Shown here piece after piece: positions 1 through 8,550 of a stretch of 64,000 bases of DNA. Position numbers and translations under genes: made by a program. The notes under the pieces are model-generated. The model worked only from the letters and a program-made list of their open reading frames with translations. It ran no database searches and was not told where the DNA came from. Numbering within the stretch: position 1 is the first letter of the stretch; every line of letters starts with the position of its first letter. This DNA comes from Alphaproteobacteria bacterium (GTDB lineage: Bacteria > Pseudomonadota > Alphaproteobacteria > Reyranellales > Reyranellaceae), in NCBI GenBank assembly GCA_017307275.1, contig JAFKFK010000018.1, forward strand, positions 170,875 to 234,874, read 5' to 3'.

Positions 1-910
1 AGGCATAGTAGGCCGTGCCGCAGGCCGTCATGGTGATGCGGCTCACCTTGTTCCAGTCGAACGGCAGGGCCGGCAGGGTGACGGAGCGCGTGGCAGGATC
101 GAGATAGGTCTGCAGGGTGTCGCCGATCACCGCCGGCTGTTCGTGGATCTCCTTCAGCATGAAGTGGCGGTGGTTGCCCTTGCCGATCATCGCCCCCGAG
201 ATTCCGCTCTGGCGGATCTCGCGCTTCACTTCCCAGCCGCCCTGATAGACGGTGCAGCCATCGGCGCGCAGCACGACCCAGTCGTCATCTTCGAGATAGC
301 TGACCTGTCGCGTGAACGGCGCCAGGGCCAGCGCGTCGGTGCCGACGTACATTTCGCCATCGCCGTAGCCGACCGCCAGCGAACTGCCGCGACGGGCGCC
401 CATCAGGATGTCGTGGCGGCCGCTGAACAGGATGGCGAGGGCGAAGGCCCCGCGCAGGCGTTCCATCGCCTTGCCCATCGCCTGTTCCGGCGACATCTGC
501 TTCTCGAGATAGGAGGTGATGAGCTGGGCCACGACCTCAGTATCGGTGTCGCTCTCGAAGCGACGGCCCTCGGCCGACAACTCGTCCTTCAGCTCCTGAA
601 AGTTCTCGATGATGCCGTTGTGCACCACCGCGACGCGGTCGGTGGCGATGGGATGAGCGTTGCGCTCCGACGGCTTGCCGTGCGTCGCCCAGCGCGTATG
701 GCCGATGCCGATGGTGCCGGGCAGCGGCTCGGCCGCCAGCCGGGCCTCCAGGTTGACCAGCTTGCCCTCGGCCCGGCGGCGATCGATGTGGCCGTTCACC
801 AGGGTCGCAACACCTGCCGAGTCATAACCGCGATATTCGAGCCGTTTCAGCGCGTCGACGAGCAGAGGCGTAACGGGCGCTTTGCCGATGATGCCGATAA
901 TGCCGCACAT
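1..910 (-). CDS. glmS: Glutamine--fructose-6-phosphate aminotransferase, N-terminal part (cut by window start)
   Basis: The protein starts MCGIIGIIG at 910, giving the N-terminal Cys2 nucleophile of class II glutamine amidotransferases once Met1 is removed. About 303 residues are present: the glutaminase domain (NTN hydrolase fold) and the start of the sugar-isomerase (SIS) part. The family is normally about 610 residues, so the C-terminal half lies outside the window. The enzyme makes glucosamine-6-phosphate from fructose-6-phosphate and glutamine, the first step towards UDP-GlcNAc. It lies 27 bp downstream of glmU on the same strand, so the two are very probably co-transcribed. The truncation is a window edge, not a mutation. 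Confidence 0.95.
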   Translation of the reverse strand, partial: MCGIIGIIGKAPVTPLLVDALKRLEYRGYDSAGVATLVNGHIDRRRAEGKLVNLEARLAAEPLPGTIGIGHTRWATHGKPSERNAHPIATDRVAVVHNGIIENFQELKDELSAEGRRFESDTDTEVVAQLITSYLEKQMSPEQAMGKAMERLRGAFALAILFSGRHDILMGARRGSSLAVGYGDGEMYVGTDALALAPFTRQVSYLEDDDWVVLRADGCTVYQGGWEVKREIRQSGISGAMIGKGNHRHFMLKEIHEQPAVIGDTLQTYLDPATRSVTLPALPFDWNKVSRITMTACGTAYYA

Positions 911-937
911 GGGAGGGGGTCCGGGCTGAAGGAGTGG

Positions 938-2296
938 CTACTTTTTCTTGCCGCGCTTGGCCGCTGCTGCGCGGGCCTTGAGTTTTACACGAAGCGCCGC
1001 CGCCCGCCCCTTCTTTGTCACCTGGCGGGCCCGCCCGAAGGCCAGGCCATCGGCGGGAACATCCTCGGTGACGACGCTGCCGGCCGACACGTTGGCCCCT
1101 TTGCCGATGCGGACCGGCGCCACCAGCGAGCTGTTGGAGCCGATAAAAACGTCGTCCGCAATCACGGTGCGCCATTTGCCGAAGCCGTCGTAGTTCACCG
1201 CGATCGTGCCAGCCCCGATATTGCTCGCTGCACCAATGTCGGCATCGCCAAGATAGGCCAGGTGGTTGGCCTTGGCGCCGCGGCCCATGCGCGTAGCTTT
1301 GAGCTCGACGAAGTTGCCGATATGGACGTCCTCGGCCACCTCCGAGCCCGGCCGGATGCGCGTGAAGGGCCCGACGATGGCGCCGCGCCCGATGCGCGCG
1401 CCTTCGATGTCGCAGAACGCCCTGATTTCGACGTTGGCCGCAATCTCGACGCCCGGACCGAAGCGCACGTTGGGGCCGATGACGATGTCACTGGCCAATT
1501 TGGTGTCGGCCGACAACCAGACGGTGTCAGGATCAATCATGGTGACGCCGCCCATCATCGCCGCAGCTCGCAGGCGCTGCTGGAGTGCACGTTCGGCGAC
1601 CGCCAGTTCGGCGCGCGAGTTGATCCCCTGGAACTCCGCTTCCTCCCCCTCGACGGCGATGGCCTTGTGGCCAGCGGCGCGCGCCAGGGCGACCGCGTCC
1701 GTGAGATAGAACTCGCGCTTGGCATTGTTGTTCTTGATGCCGGCCAGGAGGCCAGCGATCAGGCGACCATCGAGGCACATCACGCCGGAATTGCAGAAGT
1801 CGACGGTCTGCTCGATCTCGTCGGCATCCTTGCTCTCGACGATCTTCTCCAGCATGCCGCGATGGACGATCAATCGGCCATAGGGCGACGGATCGCCGGC
1901 GACGAAACCCAGCACGCCCACGGCTGCACGCTCCTTGGCGCAGGCAGACAGCAGACGCTTCAAGGAGGTCGACGTCACCAGCGGCGCATCGCCGAAGACC
2001 ACGAGAACCGGGCCGGTATGGCCCCGCAATGCGCCAAGGGCCGCTCGTGCCGCATCGCCGGTGCCTAGAGGCTTCTTCTGCACAACGGTCGCATGCGGGA
2101 CGAAAGCCGCCGCCACATCGTGGGCGCCAAGTGCCACGACCCCCACGACGCGGGCCGGCTTCAGGGCCGCCACATTATCCAGCACGTGCCGCAGCATCGG
2201 CCGGTTGGCCAACGGATGCAGGACCTTCGGCAGGGCCGACTTCATGCGCGTGCCGGCTCCGGCAGCCAGTACGACTACAGCGATAGGCGATTTCAT
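938..2296 (-). CDS. glmU: Bifunctional UDP-N-acetylglucosamine pyrophosphorylase / glucosamine-1-phosphate N-acetyltransferase
   Basis: 452 residues, the usual GlmU length, when started at MKSPIAVVVLAAGAGTRMKS (2296). The open frame continues far upstream but that extension is non-coding and overlaps gph. The N-terminal pyrophosphorylase domain carries the LAAGAGTRM nucleotide loop and the K of SALPKVLHPL. From about residue 250 a left-handed beta-helix follows, with hexapeptide repeats and the acetyltransferase motif around NIGAGTIAVNYDG. GlmU acetylates GlcN-1-P and couples it to UTP, giving UDP-GlcNAc for peptidoglycan and lipopolysaccharide. The C-terminus is rich in Lys/Ala. It is divergent from gph and upstream of glmS; the glmU-glmS pair is a common conserved arrangement. 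Confidence 0.96.
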   Translation of the reverse strand: MKSPIAVVVLAAGAGTRMKSALPKVLHPLANRPMLRHVLDNVAALKPARVVGVVALGAHDVAAAFVPHATVVQKKPLGTGDAARAALGALRGHTGPVLVVFGDAPLVTSTSLKRLLSACAKERAAVGVLGFVAGDPSPYGRLIVHRGMLEKIVESKDADEIEQTVDFCNSGVMCLDGRLIAGLLAGIKNNNAKREFYLTDAVALARAAGHKAIAVEGEEAEFQGINSRAELAVAERALQQRLRAAAMMGGVTMIDPDTVWLSADTKLASDIVIGPNVRFGPGVEIAANVEIRAFCDIEGARIGRGAIVGPFTRIRPGSEVAEDVHIGNFVELKATRMGRGAKANHLAYLGDADIGAASNIGAGTIAVNYDGFGKWRTVIADDVFIGSNSSLVAPVRIGKGANVSAGSVVTEDVPADGLAFGRARQVTKKGRAAALRVKLKARAAAAKRGKKK

Positions 2297-2356
2297 GCTC
2301 CGTCGGATGCCATGGGGCTGGCAGCCGGGCAAGACGGATGTGCTAGAGGAGTTTGC

Positions 2357-3064
2357 ATGGATACCGACATCGACAAGCTCATCGCCGCCCGCTTCGACAC
2401 CGTCCTCTACGACCTCGATGGCACCCTGATCGACAGCGCCAAGGACATGGAACTGGCCGTCAGCCACGTCCTGGCCGACCACGGCCTGCCGCCGGTCTCC
2501 GACGAAGACGTACGGATCTTCATGGGCCAGGGCAGCAAAGTCACCATGGGCAAGGCCTTCGCTAAGTACGGCAAGGTGCTGGACGAGGCGGCATTGAGTG
2601 CCGTGACGCGCGAATTCGTGCGCTACTACGAAGCCGACCCGGTCAGCAACACGACGGCCTTCGCAGGCGTCGCAGAGGTCGTGGCCCGCTTCTCCCGGCT
2701 GGGACTGAAGCAGGGTGTCTGCACCAACAAATTCGAGAAGCCCTCGCGCATGATCCTGGAGCACCTGAAGCTGATGCCACCGATCAGCGACGTGGCAGGC
2801 GCCGATAGCTTTCCCGTCCGCAAGCCTGACCCTCGCCATATCCTGATGTTGCTGGAACGCATGGGATGCGATCCCAAGCGGGCCGTGATGATCGGCGATT
2901 CGATCCACGACGCCGAGGCTGCGCGCGGGGCGGGCCTGCCGGCAGTGCTGGTGAGCTGGGGCTACACGTCCCGCCCGGCCAGCGAACTCGGGGCCGATGC
3001 CGTCATCGACCGATTCGATGCTCTGCCCGCGACGCTGGGCAAACTTGCGACTGGGCCCCGTTGA
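2357..3064 (+). CDS. gph: HAD-superfamily phosphatase, phosphoglycolate phosphatase type
   Basis: 235 residues from an ATG at 2357 preceded by GAGGA. HAD motif I is DLDGTLIDS with nucleophile Asp19 and Asp21; motif II is the T of VCTNK; motif III is the K of RKPDP; motif IV is GDSIHDAEAA. A helical cap domain sits between motifs I and II (C1 cap), as in Gph/PGP enzymes, which hydrolyse 2-phosphoglycolate. Related HADs act on other small phosphate esters (for example MupP on MurNAc-6-phosphate), so the exact substrate is uncertain. Divergent from glmU with a 60-bp gap that must hold both promoters. The gene ends 36 bp before tRNA-Val. Confidence 0.85.
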   Translation: MDTDIDKLIAARFDTVLYDLDGTLIDSAKDMELAVSHVLADHGLPPVSDEDVRIFMGQGSKVTMGKAFAKYGKVLDEAALSAVTREFVRYYEADPVSNTTAFAGVAEVVARFSRLGLKQGVCTNKFEKPSRMILEHLKLMPPISDVAGADSFPVRKPDPRHILMLLERMGCDPKRAVMIGDSIHDAEAARGAGLPAVLVSWGYTSRPASELGADAVIDRFDALPATLGKLATGPR

Positions 3065-3100
3065 CGATTCGGCCGACAGGCCCTATACGCGCCCCTTCCC

Positions 3101-3175
3101 GGGCGCTTAGCTCAGCGGGAGAGCACACCCTTCACACGGGTGGGGTCGTAGGTTCAATCCCTACAGCGCCCACCA
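3101..3175 (+). tRNA. tRNA-Val (anticodon CAC), CCA encoded
   Basis: Complete cloverleaf: acceptor stem GGGCGCT pairing with AGCGCCC, D arm GCTC...GAGC, anticodon stem CACCC/GGGTG around the loop TTCACAC (anticodon CAC, reads GUG), and T arm GTAGG-TTCAATC-CCTAC. Discriminator A is followed by an encoded CCA at 3173-3175. Confidence 0.97.
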
Positions 3176-3183
3176 TGGTTTCA

Positions 3184-3215
3184 TAGGGCTCCGAGGCATT
3201 TGCTTCGGGGCCCTA
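3184..3215 (+). terminator. Long hairpin just after tRNA-Val, probable terminator or processing structure
   Basis: TAGGGCTCCGAGGC and its partner to 3215 form a stem of about 14-15 pairs, with two G-T wobbles and a tight loop around 3199-3201. It starts 9 bases after the tRNA CCA. The downstream run of T is weak, so it may also act as a 3' processing barrier. Confidence 0.6.
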
Positions 3216-3242
3216 GTTCCCTGTTGCGTGGCCGACCGATCC

Positions 3243-4295
3243 ATGACCAACGCCCTGTCGCTCCGAGTCGGTGATCGCCTCCCGGATTTCGTGCTGCCGG
3301 GCCTCGACGGCAAGCTGCGCAAGTTCGTCTGGTCCTTCACCGGTGATCCGGTGTTGCTGTTGGCAGTCGCCGATCTCGGCCTGATCGATGCGGAACCTTT
3401 CGCGGCGTTGCGCGCCGCGTGCACGGCAGCCGCGACGCGACTGGTCGTGGTCTCTCCCAACCAGACTCCGGCGGCGGCCGCGTCCTGGAAGAAGTTGGGC
3501 GCCGAGCCGGAAAACCCGCTGCTGCTGCTCGACCAGAAGGGGCAGTTTCTGCCTGCCCTGCTTTCTCAGGGCGGTGCCGTCTCCTTCGGCCAGAGCATGG
3601 GCCTGCGTCAGCGCGCAATCGTGCTCGATCCCAACCAGCGCGTCGCCGGGACCTTCGACACGCGCGTGCTCGCAGCGACCACCGAAGCCATCGGTGCGCT
3701 GGCCGATTCCGTGCGCGCCAACGCGGGCTCGGACGTACGGCTCAACACCGCAATGGCGCCAGTGCTGATCCTGCCGCGCGTCTTCGAGCCGGATTTCTGT
3801 ACCCAGCTCATCCGCCTCTGGAACAAAGGCGACCGCCAGGATGGCGGCGTCTCCAGCCGCTACGGCAACGTCAACATGACCGAGCTGAAGCGCACCGAAG
3901 ACTACATGATCGTCGAGCCGATGATGCAGAAGGCGGTTTCCGACCGCTTGGCCTACCGCATCGGACCGGAGCTCACCAAGGTCTTCGCCTTCGACCAGCA
4001 GTTCACCTTCGATGCCCACGTGGTCCTGTCCTACAGCGCCGAAGGTGAGCATTTCTTCGGCGCCCATCGCGACAATGGTGCGCCGACCACGGCCGACCGC
4101 GCCTTCGCCGTGTCTCTGAACCTCAATGACGATTTCGACGGCGGCGAGCTGGTGTTCCCCGAATATGCCGGCGTGCGCGTCAGCCCGCCCGCGGGCGCCG
4201 CTGCTGTCTTCTCCTGCTCGCTCCTGCACAAGGTCGGCCCGGTGAGCCGGGGCCGCCGCTATGTGCTGACGACGTTCTTTCGCCAGAAGCGTTGA
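3243..4295 (+). CDS. Peroxiredoxin-like N-domain fused to a 2OG-Fe(II) (prolyl-4-hydroxylase-type) oxygenase
   Basis: About 350 residues from ATG 3243; an in-frame GTG at 3228 is the alternative, and neither has a clear ribosome site. Residues 1-150 resemble the AhpC/TSA thioredoxin fold (GDRLPDFVLPGLDGKLRKF...) but I see no peroxidatic Cys in the usual place. From about residue 170 a prolyl-hydroxylase-like double-stranded beta-helix follows. Its iron ligands are in FGAHRDNGAP (H-x-D) and LLHKVGPV (distal His), and the 2-oxoglutarate Arg is in SRGRRYVLTTFF. It probably hydroxylates a protein or small molecule; the substrate is unknown. The N-domain may be a structural or recognition module. 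Convergent with the next gene (11-bp gap). Confidence 0.75.
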   Translation: MTNALSLRVGDRLPDFVLPGLDGKLRKFVWSFTGDPVLLLAVADLGLIDAEPFAALRAACTAAATRLVVVSPNQTPAAAASWKKLGAEPENPLLLLDQKGQFLPALLSQGGAVSFGQSMGLRQRAIVLDPNQRVAGTFDTRVLAATTEAIGALADSVRANAGSDVRLNTAMAPVLILPRVFEPDFCTQLIRLWNKGDRQDGGVSSRYGNVNMTELKRTEDYMIVEPMMQKAVSDRLAYRIGPELTKVFAFDQQFTFDAHVVLSYSAEGEHFFGAHRDNGAPTTADRAFAVSLNLNDDFDGGELVFPEYAGVRVSPPAGAAAVFSCSLLHKVGPVSRGRRYVLTTFFRQKR

Positions 4296-4306
4296 GAGGT
4301 CGTAGC

Positions 4307-5182
4307 CTAAGCCGAAGCCGGCAGCGGCAGGTCTAGCGTCGTGGTGCGCCGAAGCTCGCGGCGATGGGTCTTGTCATCGAACGGCCGAGCGCGATGCATG
4401 GTGCACCGATTGTCCCAGATCACGAAATCATGCGGCCGCCAAATGTGGCGATAGACGAACCGCGACTGTGTGGCGTGGTCGATCAGGTCGCGCAGAAGCA
4501 GCCGACCCTCCGGTACCGGCCAGTCGACGACATGGGCGGCGTGCGAGGCAAGGTAGAGCGCTCGGCGACCGGAGCCTGGGATGGTACGCACCAGCGGATG
4601 GACGGCCCCCTTCAGTTTATCCTGCTCATCGTCGCTGAAATCGAAACCGAGTACGTGGCGCGAGTAGACGATGGAATGATAAACGCGCAGCCCTTCAATA
4701 GACGCGCGGGCTTCTTCGTCGAGTGCATCGTAGGCGGCGCGCATGTCGGCGAACTCTGTATCGGCACGCACCGGCGGCACCACCCGAGCCGACAGCATTG
4801 AGTAGCGCCCCGGCGGATCGACGAACGACGCATCGGTGTGCCACAGGCGATTGGCAACCGAGGAGGCGCGCATCCGGTTGTTCGCGTCCCGGATATTGCC
4901 GTCCTTGTCGACGTTGGAGACATCGGCCAACGCCTCGTTGCCGAACCGGTTATTGCCAATGGCCGAGGAGGAAGTGCGGGCGTGCAGCATGCCGTCGAAA
5001 CGTTGGGCGAAGTCGAGCTGCTCTTCATTGGTGAAATTCTGATCGCGAAACACCAGCACGGCGTATCTGTCCATGCCGGCGCGAATCGCCTCCAGCGACT
5101 CGCGATCATGGATCCGGCGCAGGTCAATCGCGTCAACTTCGCCGGCGAATACGGATGTAAGCGGCGTGATGGTGACGGCCAT
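4307..5182 (-). CDS. TauD/TfdA-family 2-oxoglutarate-dependent dioxygenase
   Basis: 291 residues from ATG 5182 (MAVTITPL), preceded by AGGAAGGGG. The upstream open frame adds an unlikely 62-residue extension. Iron ligands: His115 and Asp117 in LWHTDASF and a distal His near residue 263 in CTMHRARPF, with the 2OG-binding Arg in the RRELRRTTT segment. This layout is typical of TfdA-like enzymes, which hydroxylate substrates such as 2,4-D, taurine or alkyl sulfates with release of CO2 and succinate. The substrate cannot be read from sequence. Last gene of a leftward run; 148 bp separate it from the preceding TauD paralogue, enough for a promoter of its own. Confidence 0.88.
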   Translation of the reverse strand: MAVTITPLTSVFAGEVDAIDLRRIHDRESLEAIRAGMDRYAVLVFRDQNFTNEEQLDFAQRFDGMLHARTSSSAIGNNRFGNEALADVSNVDKDGNIRDANNRMRASSVANRLWHTDASFVDPPGRYSMLSARVVPPVRADTEFADMRAAYDALDEEARASIEGLRVYHSIVYSRHVLGFDFSDDEQDKLKGAVHPLVRTIPGSGRRALYLASHAAHVVDWPVPEGRLLLRDLIDHATQSRFVYRHIWRPHDFVIWDNRCTMHRARPFDDKTHRRELRRTTTLDLPLPASA

Positions 5183-5330
5183 GACGGACCCCTTCCTGGA
5201 GAACGAGTGGATCATCTTGGCCGATGAACGCATTACAGCCAACTCGCTTGTTCCGCGGACGTCGGCCGCAGTGCCACAAGCTATCGAATGGCGATTTCGC
5301 GGTGCTATGGACCTCTTGCTCGAAACATCC

Positions 5331-6347
5331 CTAGGCTGCCGGAATCCAGCTCTTGGCTTCGCCGGCATAGGGCGCGCCGGGATTGCCGTGCACCGTCGTG
5401 CGCCACATCAGGCGCTGCTCCGTCTCGCCATCGAACCAGGTCGCGGCGTGAATAAGGCAGCGATTGTCCCAGATCAGGACATCGCCCTGCGTCCATTCAT
5501 GGGCGTAGCAGAAGCGCCGCTCGGTCAGGTGGGCCATGATCTCGTCGAGCAGGGCTGCTCCGGCGCCATGCGGGCCAGGCTCCATGCCGACGAAGGGTCC
5601 CTCGAACCAATCCATCTGGCCCCATTCGCAGAGATAAAGCGAACGCTCGCCCGTGACGGGATGCGTGCGCACCACCGGCTGGGGCTGCGAGCGCTCGTGA
5701 GGTGCAAAGGCGCGCGGCGGCCGGCCGGTGAGCGCCGCCTCACGTCCACGGCCGCTGCCGGGCTGGGCGTGCAGGCCCTGGAGCCCTTCAATCTTTGCCT
5801 TGAGATGAGGCGGCAATGCCTCGTAGGCCAGGATGCCATTGGCGAACAGCGTCTGACCGGTGTCCGGTGTCGCCGGCGTCACGGCATAGAAGAGCGAGAT
5901 GTCGGGCGGCGGGCGACGATAGCTCTGGTCGGTATGCCAGCCCTTGCGGTGTGGATACTGCACCGGAATCAGCCCGTCGGCCGCCAGCGGCGGTTCCGGC
6001 CGCTTGGGCGGCGCCTTGCTGACCGGTGGCATGTTCGACACCAGCAGGATCTCCGGCACCGACACATGCACCGCCTTGAGGTCGGTCAGATTGTGGCGAT
6101 AGTCCTCGACCTCCGGCCCGAACAATCGGCTGAAGCGAATGAGCAGCTGGGGATCGTCGGCGATATCGTTGAGGCCCTGTACCAGCAGCAGCCCTTTTGC
6201 CTCGGCCAGCAAAGCGGCCAATTCATCGGGCGCCGCTTCAGCCGCCGCGACGACGGCTGCTGCCCCCTGCTCGCCGTCGCGCAACCGCACCGTGCTGCCG
6301 AATGCTGCGCCCGGCAGCGGACCCTTTGCCTCGAACCTGGGGCTCAT
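5331..6347 (-). CDS. Second TauD/TfdA-family dioxygenase, coupled to the MlrC peptidase
   Basis: 338 residues. His138 and Asp140 in KGWHTDQSY, a distal His near 300 in CLIHAATWFDG and an Arg near 316 (MWRTTVHG) form the iron and 2-oxoglutarate sites. It differs from the neighbouring 4307-5182 enzyme in length and in a long Pro-rich insert before the HxD motif (VSKAPPKRPEPP), so this is not a simple recent duplicate. Its ATG overlaps the TGA of the MlrC gene (ATGA, 6344-6347), indicating translational coupling. This suggests that the hydroxylase and the M81 hydrolase act on the same compound; substrate unknown. Confidence 0.87.
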   Translation of the reverse strand: MSPRFEAKGPLPGAAFGSTVRLRDGEQGAAAVVAAAEAAPDELAALLAEAKGLLLVQGLNDIADDPQLLIRFSRLFGPEVEDYRHNLTDLKAVHVSVPEILLVSNMPPVSKAPPKRPEPPLAADGLIPVQYPHRKGWHTDQSYRRPPPDISLFYAVTPATPDTGQTLFANGILAYEALPPHLKAKIEGLQGLHAQPGSGRGREAALTGRPPRAFAPHERSQPQPVVRTHPVTGERSLYLCEWGQMDWFEGPFVGMEPGPHGAGAALLDEIMAHLTERRFCYAHEWTQGDVLIWDNRCLIHAATWFDGETEQRLMWRTTVHGNPGAPYAGEAKSWIPAA

Positions 6348-7870
6348 GCACGCGCTCCTGCTCCTGCATAAGGATCGTTCACCCCGTCCAACGGCCAGAT
6401 TGGCCGGCGCAGCTTGGTGAACTTCAGCCGCGTGATGTCGGGTGAGCAGATGCCGCCGGAATCGACCAGAATCACCTCGCGCGCAATCGGCGCGTAGGCG
6501 GCACGGAAGTGCTGGACGCTCTTCACCACCACCACGCTCTTGGTGCGCGGGTCGATGCCCTGGCTCAGGAACACCTGCAGGTCGATCGTCTGGATGCGGT
6601 TGGAGATCGTCACCACGTCGATGCCGCCGATGCGCAGCACCGCCGTCGGCCCCATCGAGGTGCCGACACCGGCATTCATCGGCCCGTCGTTCTTGAACTC
6701 GCCGTCCGAGAGCATCTTGACGATGGCCTTGGCCTTGACCGGCCCGCCCATCGACGGATCGGTATGACCGCCCAACACGACGTCGATCTCCGCGCCGACG
6801 CCCGCCTTGATGGCCTGCTGCACCGTGCCCGGATCGAAGATCGTTCCGAAGGCCACGTTCTCGACCTTGGCGTCGATCAGCGCCTGCAGCACCGGCGTCG
6901 TGTCGTTGTAGCCACCACCGCCCGGATTGTCAGTGCCGTCGGCCACGACCAGCGGCCCCTCCTTGCCGACACCCGCACGCGCGGCGGCAATGGCATCGGA
7001 GATCGGCCGATAGTCCGACGAGCTTTCGTCGCGGCGCTTCCAGATCTCGTCGAGGATCGCCGCCGCCACGGCCTTGGCACGCGCTTCGGCGGCGGGCTCA
7101 TGGCTCACGGCGATCGACGGGCCTGTGTAGGGGATGTCGGCCCAGGTGAAACCGGCCTGGATGCTGACGACATTGATGCCGGGTTCCTTCTCGAAGGCAT
7201 CAGCCTTGGCAAGCAGGTCGCGCATCAGGCCGGGCTGCGTCGTGCGGCCGTGGTCGGCGCCTTCCAGCATGGCCGGCTGCACCAGCAGGCAGCGCGGCTG
7301 CTTCTTGCCTTCCAGCGCTTCCTGCACCAGCGCCGCCGCCTGCACGGCGCGCTCGTAGCCGTCGATATGCGGATAGGTGCGATAGCTCACCAGCGCATTG
7401 GCATGCTTTGCCATCTTCACCGTGGCATTGGCGTGCAGGTCGAGCGTGGCGACCAGCGGCACGTCGGGGCCGACCACGCCGCGCAGCGCTTCGATCAGCG
7501 CGCCCTCGGCATCGTCCTCGGTCTCCGTCACCATGGCACCGTGCAGCGAGAGGCAGACCGCGTCGAGCTTGCCCACGGCTTTCGCCTTCTTCGCCGCACC
7601 CACGATCATGTCGCGAATGTGCTCCCAGGTTTCTTTGGTGAGCTTGCCCGACGGCGTGGCATTGGCGGCGCCGGCCCAGACCGGCTCCCAGCCATACTTC
7701 TTGGCAGCGTCGATGTAGCCGCCGATCTCGTTCTTCGTGCCGGTGAAGCGGGGCACCATCGCCTCGCCTTCGATCAGCCAGCGCTTGCGATAGTCCTCGA
7801 GCGTGGTCGGCAGTTTGCTGAAGGTGTTGGTCTCGTGCATGAACTGCGCGACCAGAACGCGATACGCCAT
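6344..7870 (-). CDS. M81-family metallopeptidase (MlrC-like)
   Basis: 508 residues matching the full length of the M81/MlrC family. The N-terminus RVLVAQFMHETNTFS carries the conserved HETNTF motif, followed by LSLHGAM, TLDLHANA, a YPHID(G)YERA motif and VVADGTDNPGGGGYND, all hallmarks of the family. MlrC of sphingomonads performs the last step of microcystin degradation, but the family is widespread and most members probably cleave other small amides or peptides. The product is probably cytoplasmic, as no signal peptide is visible. It sits 28 bp after the AhpD-like gene and is coupled to the TauD gene downstream. The peptidase-plus-oxygenase set suggests breakdown of an unusual amide-containing compound. 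Confidence 0.9.
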   Translation of the reverse strand: MAYRVLVAQFMHETNTFSKLPTTLEDYRKRWLIEGEAMVPRFTGTKNEIGGYIDAAKKYGWEPVWAGAANATPSGKLTKETWEHIRDMIVGAAKKAKAVGKLDAVCLSLHGAMVTETEDDAEGALIEALRGVVGPDVPLVATLDLHANATVKMAKHANALVSYRTYPHIDGYERAVQAAALVQEALEGKKQPRCLLVQPAMLEGADHGRTTQPGLMRDLLAKADAFEKEPGINVVSIQAGFTWADIPYTGPSIAVSHEPAAEARAKAVAAAILDEIWKRRDESSSDYRPISDAIAAARAGVGKEGPLVVADGTDNPGGGGYNDTTPVLQALIDAKVENVAFGTIFDPGTVQQAIKAGVGAEIDVVLGGHTDPSMGGPVKAKAIVKMLSDGEFKNDGPMNAGVGTSMGPTAVLRIGGIDVVTISNRIQTIDLQVFLSQGIDPRTKSVVVVKSVQHFRAAYAPIAREVILVDSGGICSPDITRLKFTKLRRPIWPLDGVNDPYAGAGARA

Positions 7871-7898
7871 CTCTCGAACTCTCCTATTCCATCCCGTC

Positions 7899-8447
7899 TC
7901 AGAGCTTTGCCGTCTTCAGCCATTCGGCTTGGCCTTCCTCGCCATCGACACCCATCGATTCGAGGAAGCGGCAGACCATCATGTAGTAGCCAATCGTAAG
8001 CGTGAGCTCGACCAATGCGCCCGGCGTCAGGAAAGCCTGCACCGCCTTGAGCGCCTTGTCCGAGGCCCGGACGTTGCGCACCACGTCGTCAGTGTAGCGC
8101 AGCACGGCCTTTTCGTTGTCGGTGAAGGCCGCAGCCTCGATGGTGGCCTCGCGCAGGGCCGCGATCTTGTCCTCGGTCACGCCAACGTCGCGGCCGATCC
8201 GTTCGTGCTGGAAAACCTCGTAGGCCGTGCGCGAAAGCCGCCCCACGCGAATGATCGCCAGCTCGCGCAGCACCGGATCGAGTTCACAGCGATGCAGCAG
8301 TGCGTTACCCATGCGCAGGAAGCCCTTCGCACCCTGCTCCGAGTTCGCCAGCATGCGATAGATGTTCAGCATGGGGTCGAGCTTGCCCAGGAACTCGGCA
8401 TGCTTGCCGGTGGCGTTCTCGACTTCGTAGTACGGAATACGGGGCAT
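7899..8447 (-). CDS. Carboxymuconolactone decarboxylase / AhpD-like protein
   Basis: 182 residues, all-helical AhpD-like fold; it begins MPRIPYYEVENATG. The core motif LREIAIIRVGRL-type region (VLRELAIIRVGR) and the YEVFQHERIGRDVGVT segment identify the CMD domain. The CxxC of true AhpD is absent: the usual Glu...His pair is kept (YE, QH) but no cysteines, so peroxidase activity is unlikely. This Cys-less form is common among CMD-fold proteins annotated only by fold. It lies between the M20 and MlrC genes, on the same strand and closely spaced, so it probably belongs to the same catabolic operon. Confidence 0.82.
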   Translation of the reverse strand: MPRIPYYEVENATGKHAEFLGKLDPMLNIYRMLANSEQGAKGFLRMGNALLHRCELDPVLRELAIIRVGRLSRTAYEVFQHERIGRDVGVTEDKIAALREATIEAAAFTDNEKAVLRYTDDVVRNVRASDKALKAVQAFLTPGALVELTLTIGYYMMVCRFLESMGVDGEEGQAEWLKTAKL

Positions 8448-8550
8448 CTGTTCTCCTCTTCGCGCAGCTCACGCGATCATAGCCGTCATTCGCCAGGGGC
8501 GCGTCGTCAATACGCAGCGCCCGAGGCGTCGTTGGATCAACCTTCCAGCG

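Noticed and set aside
143..2068. Long rightward reading frame (641 residues) across glmS/glmU
   Set aside because: It lies opposite two certain genes, and its translation is rich in Arg, Ala, His and Asp without domain motifs. It arises from the strong GC bias of the codons on the other strand.
7899..8447. Loss of the AhpD CxxC motif as a broken enzyme
   Set aside because: Cys-less CMD-fold proteins with a conserved Glu/His are common, so this is a subfamily trait rather than damage.
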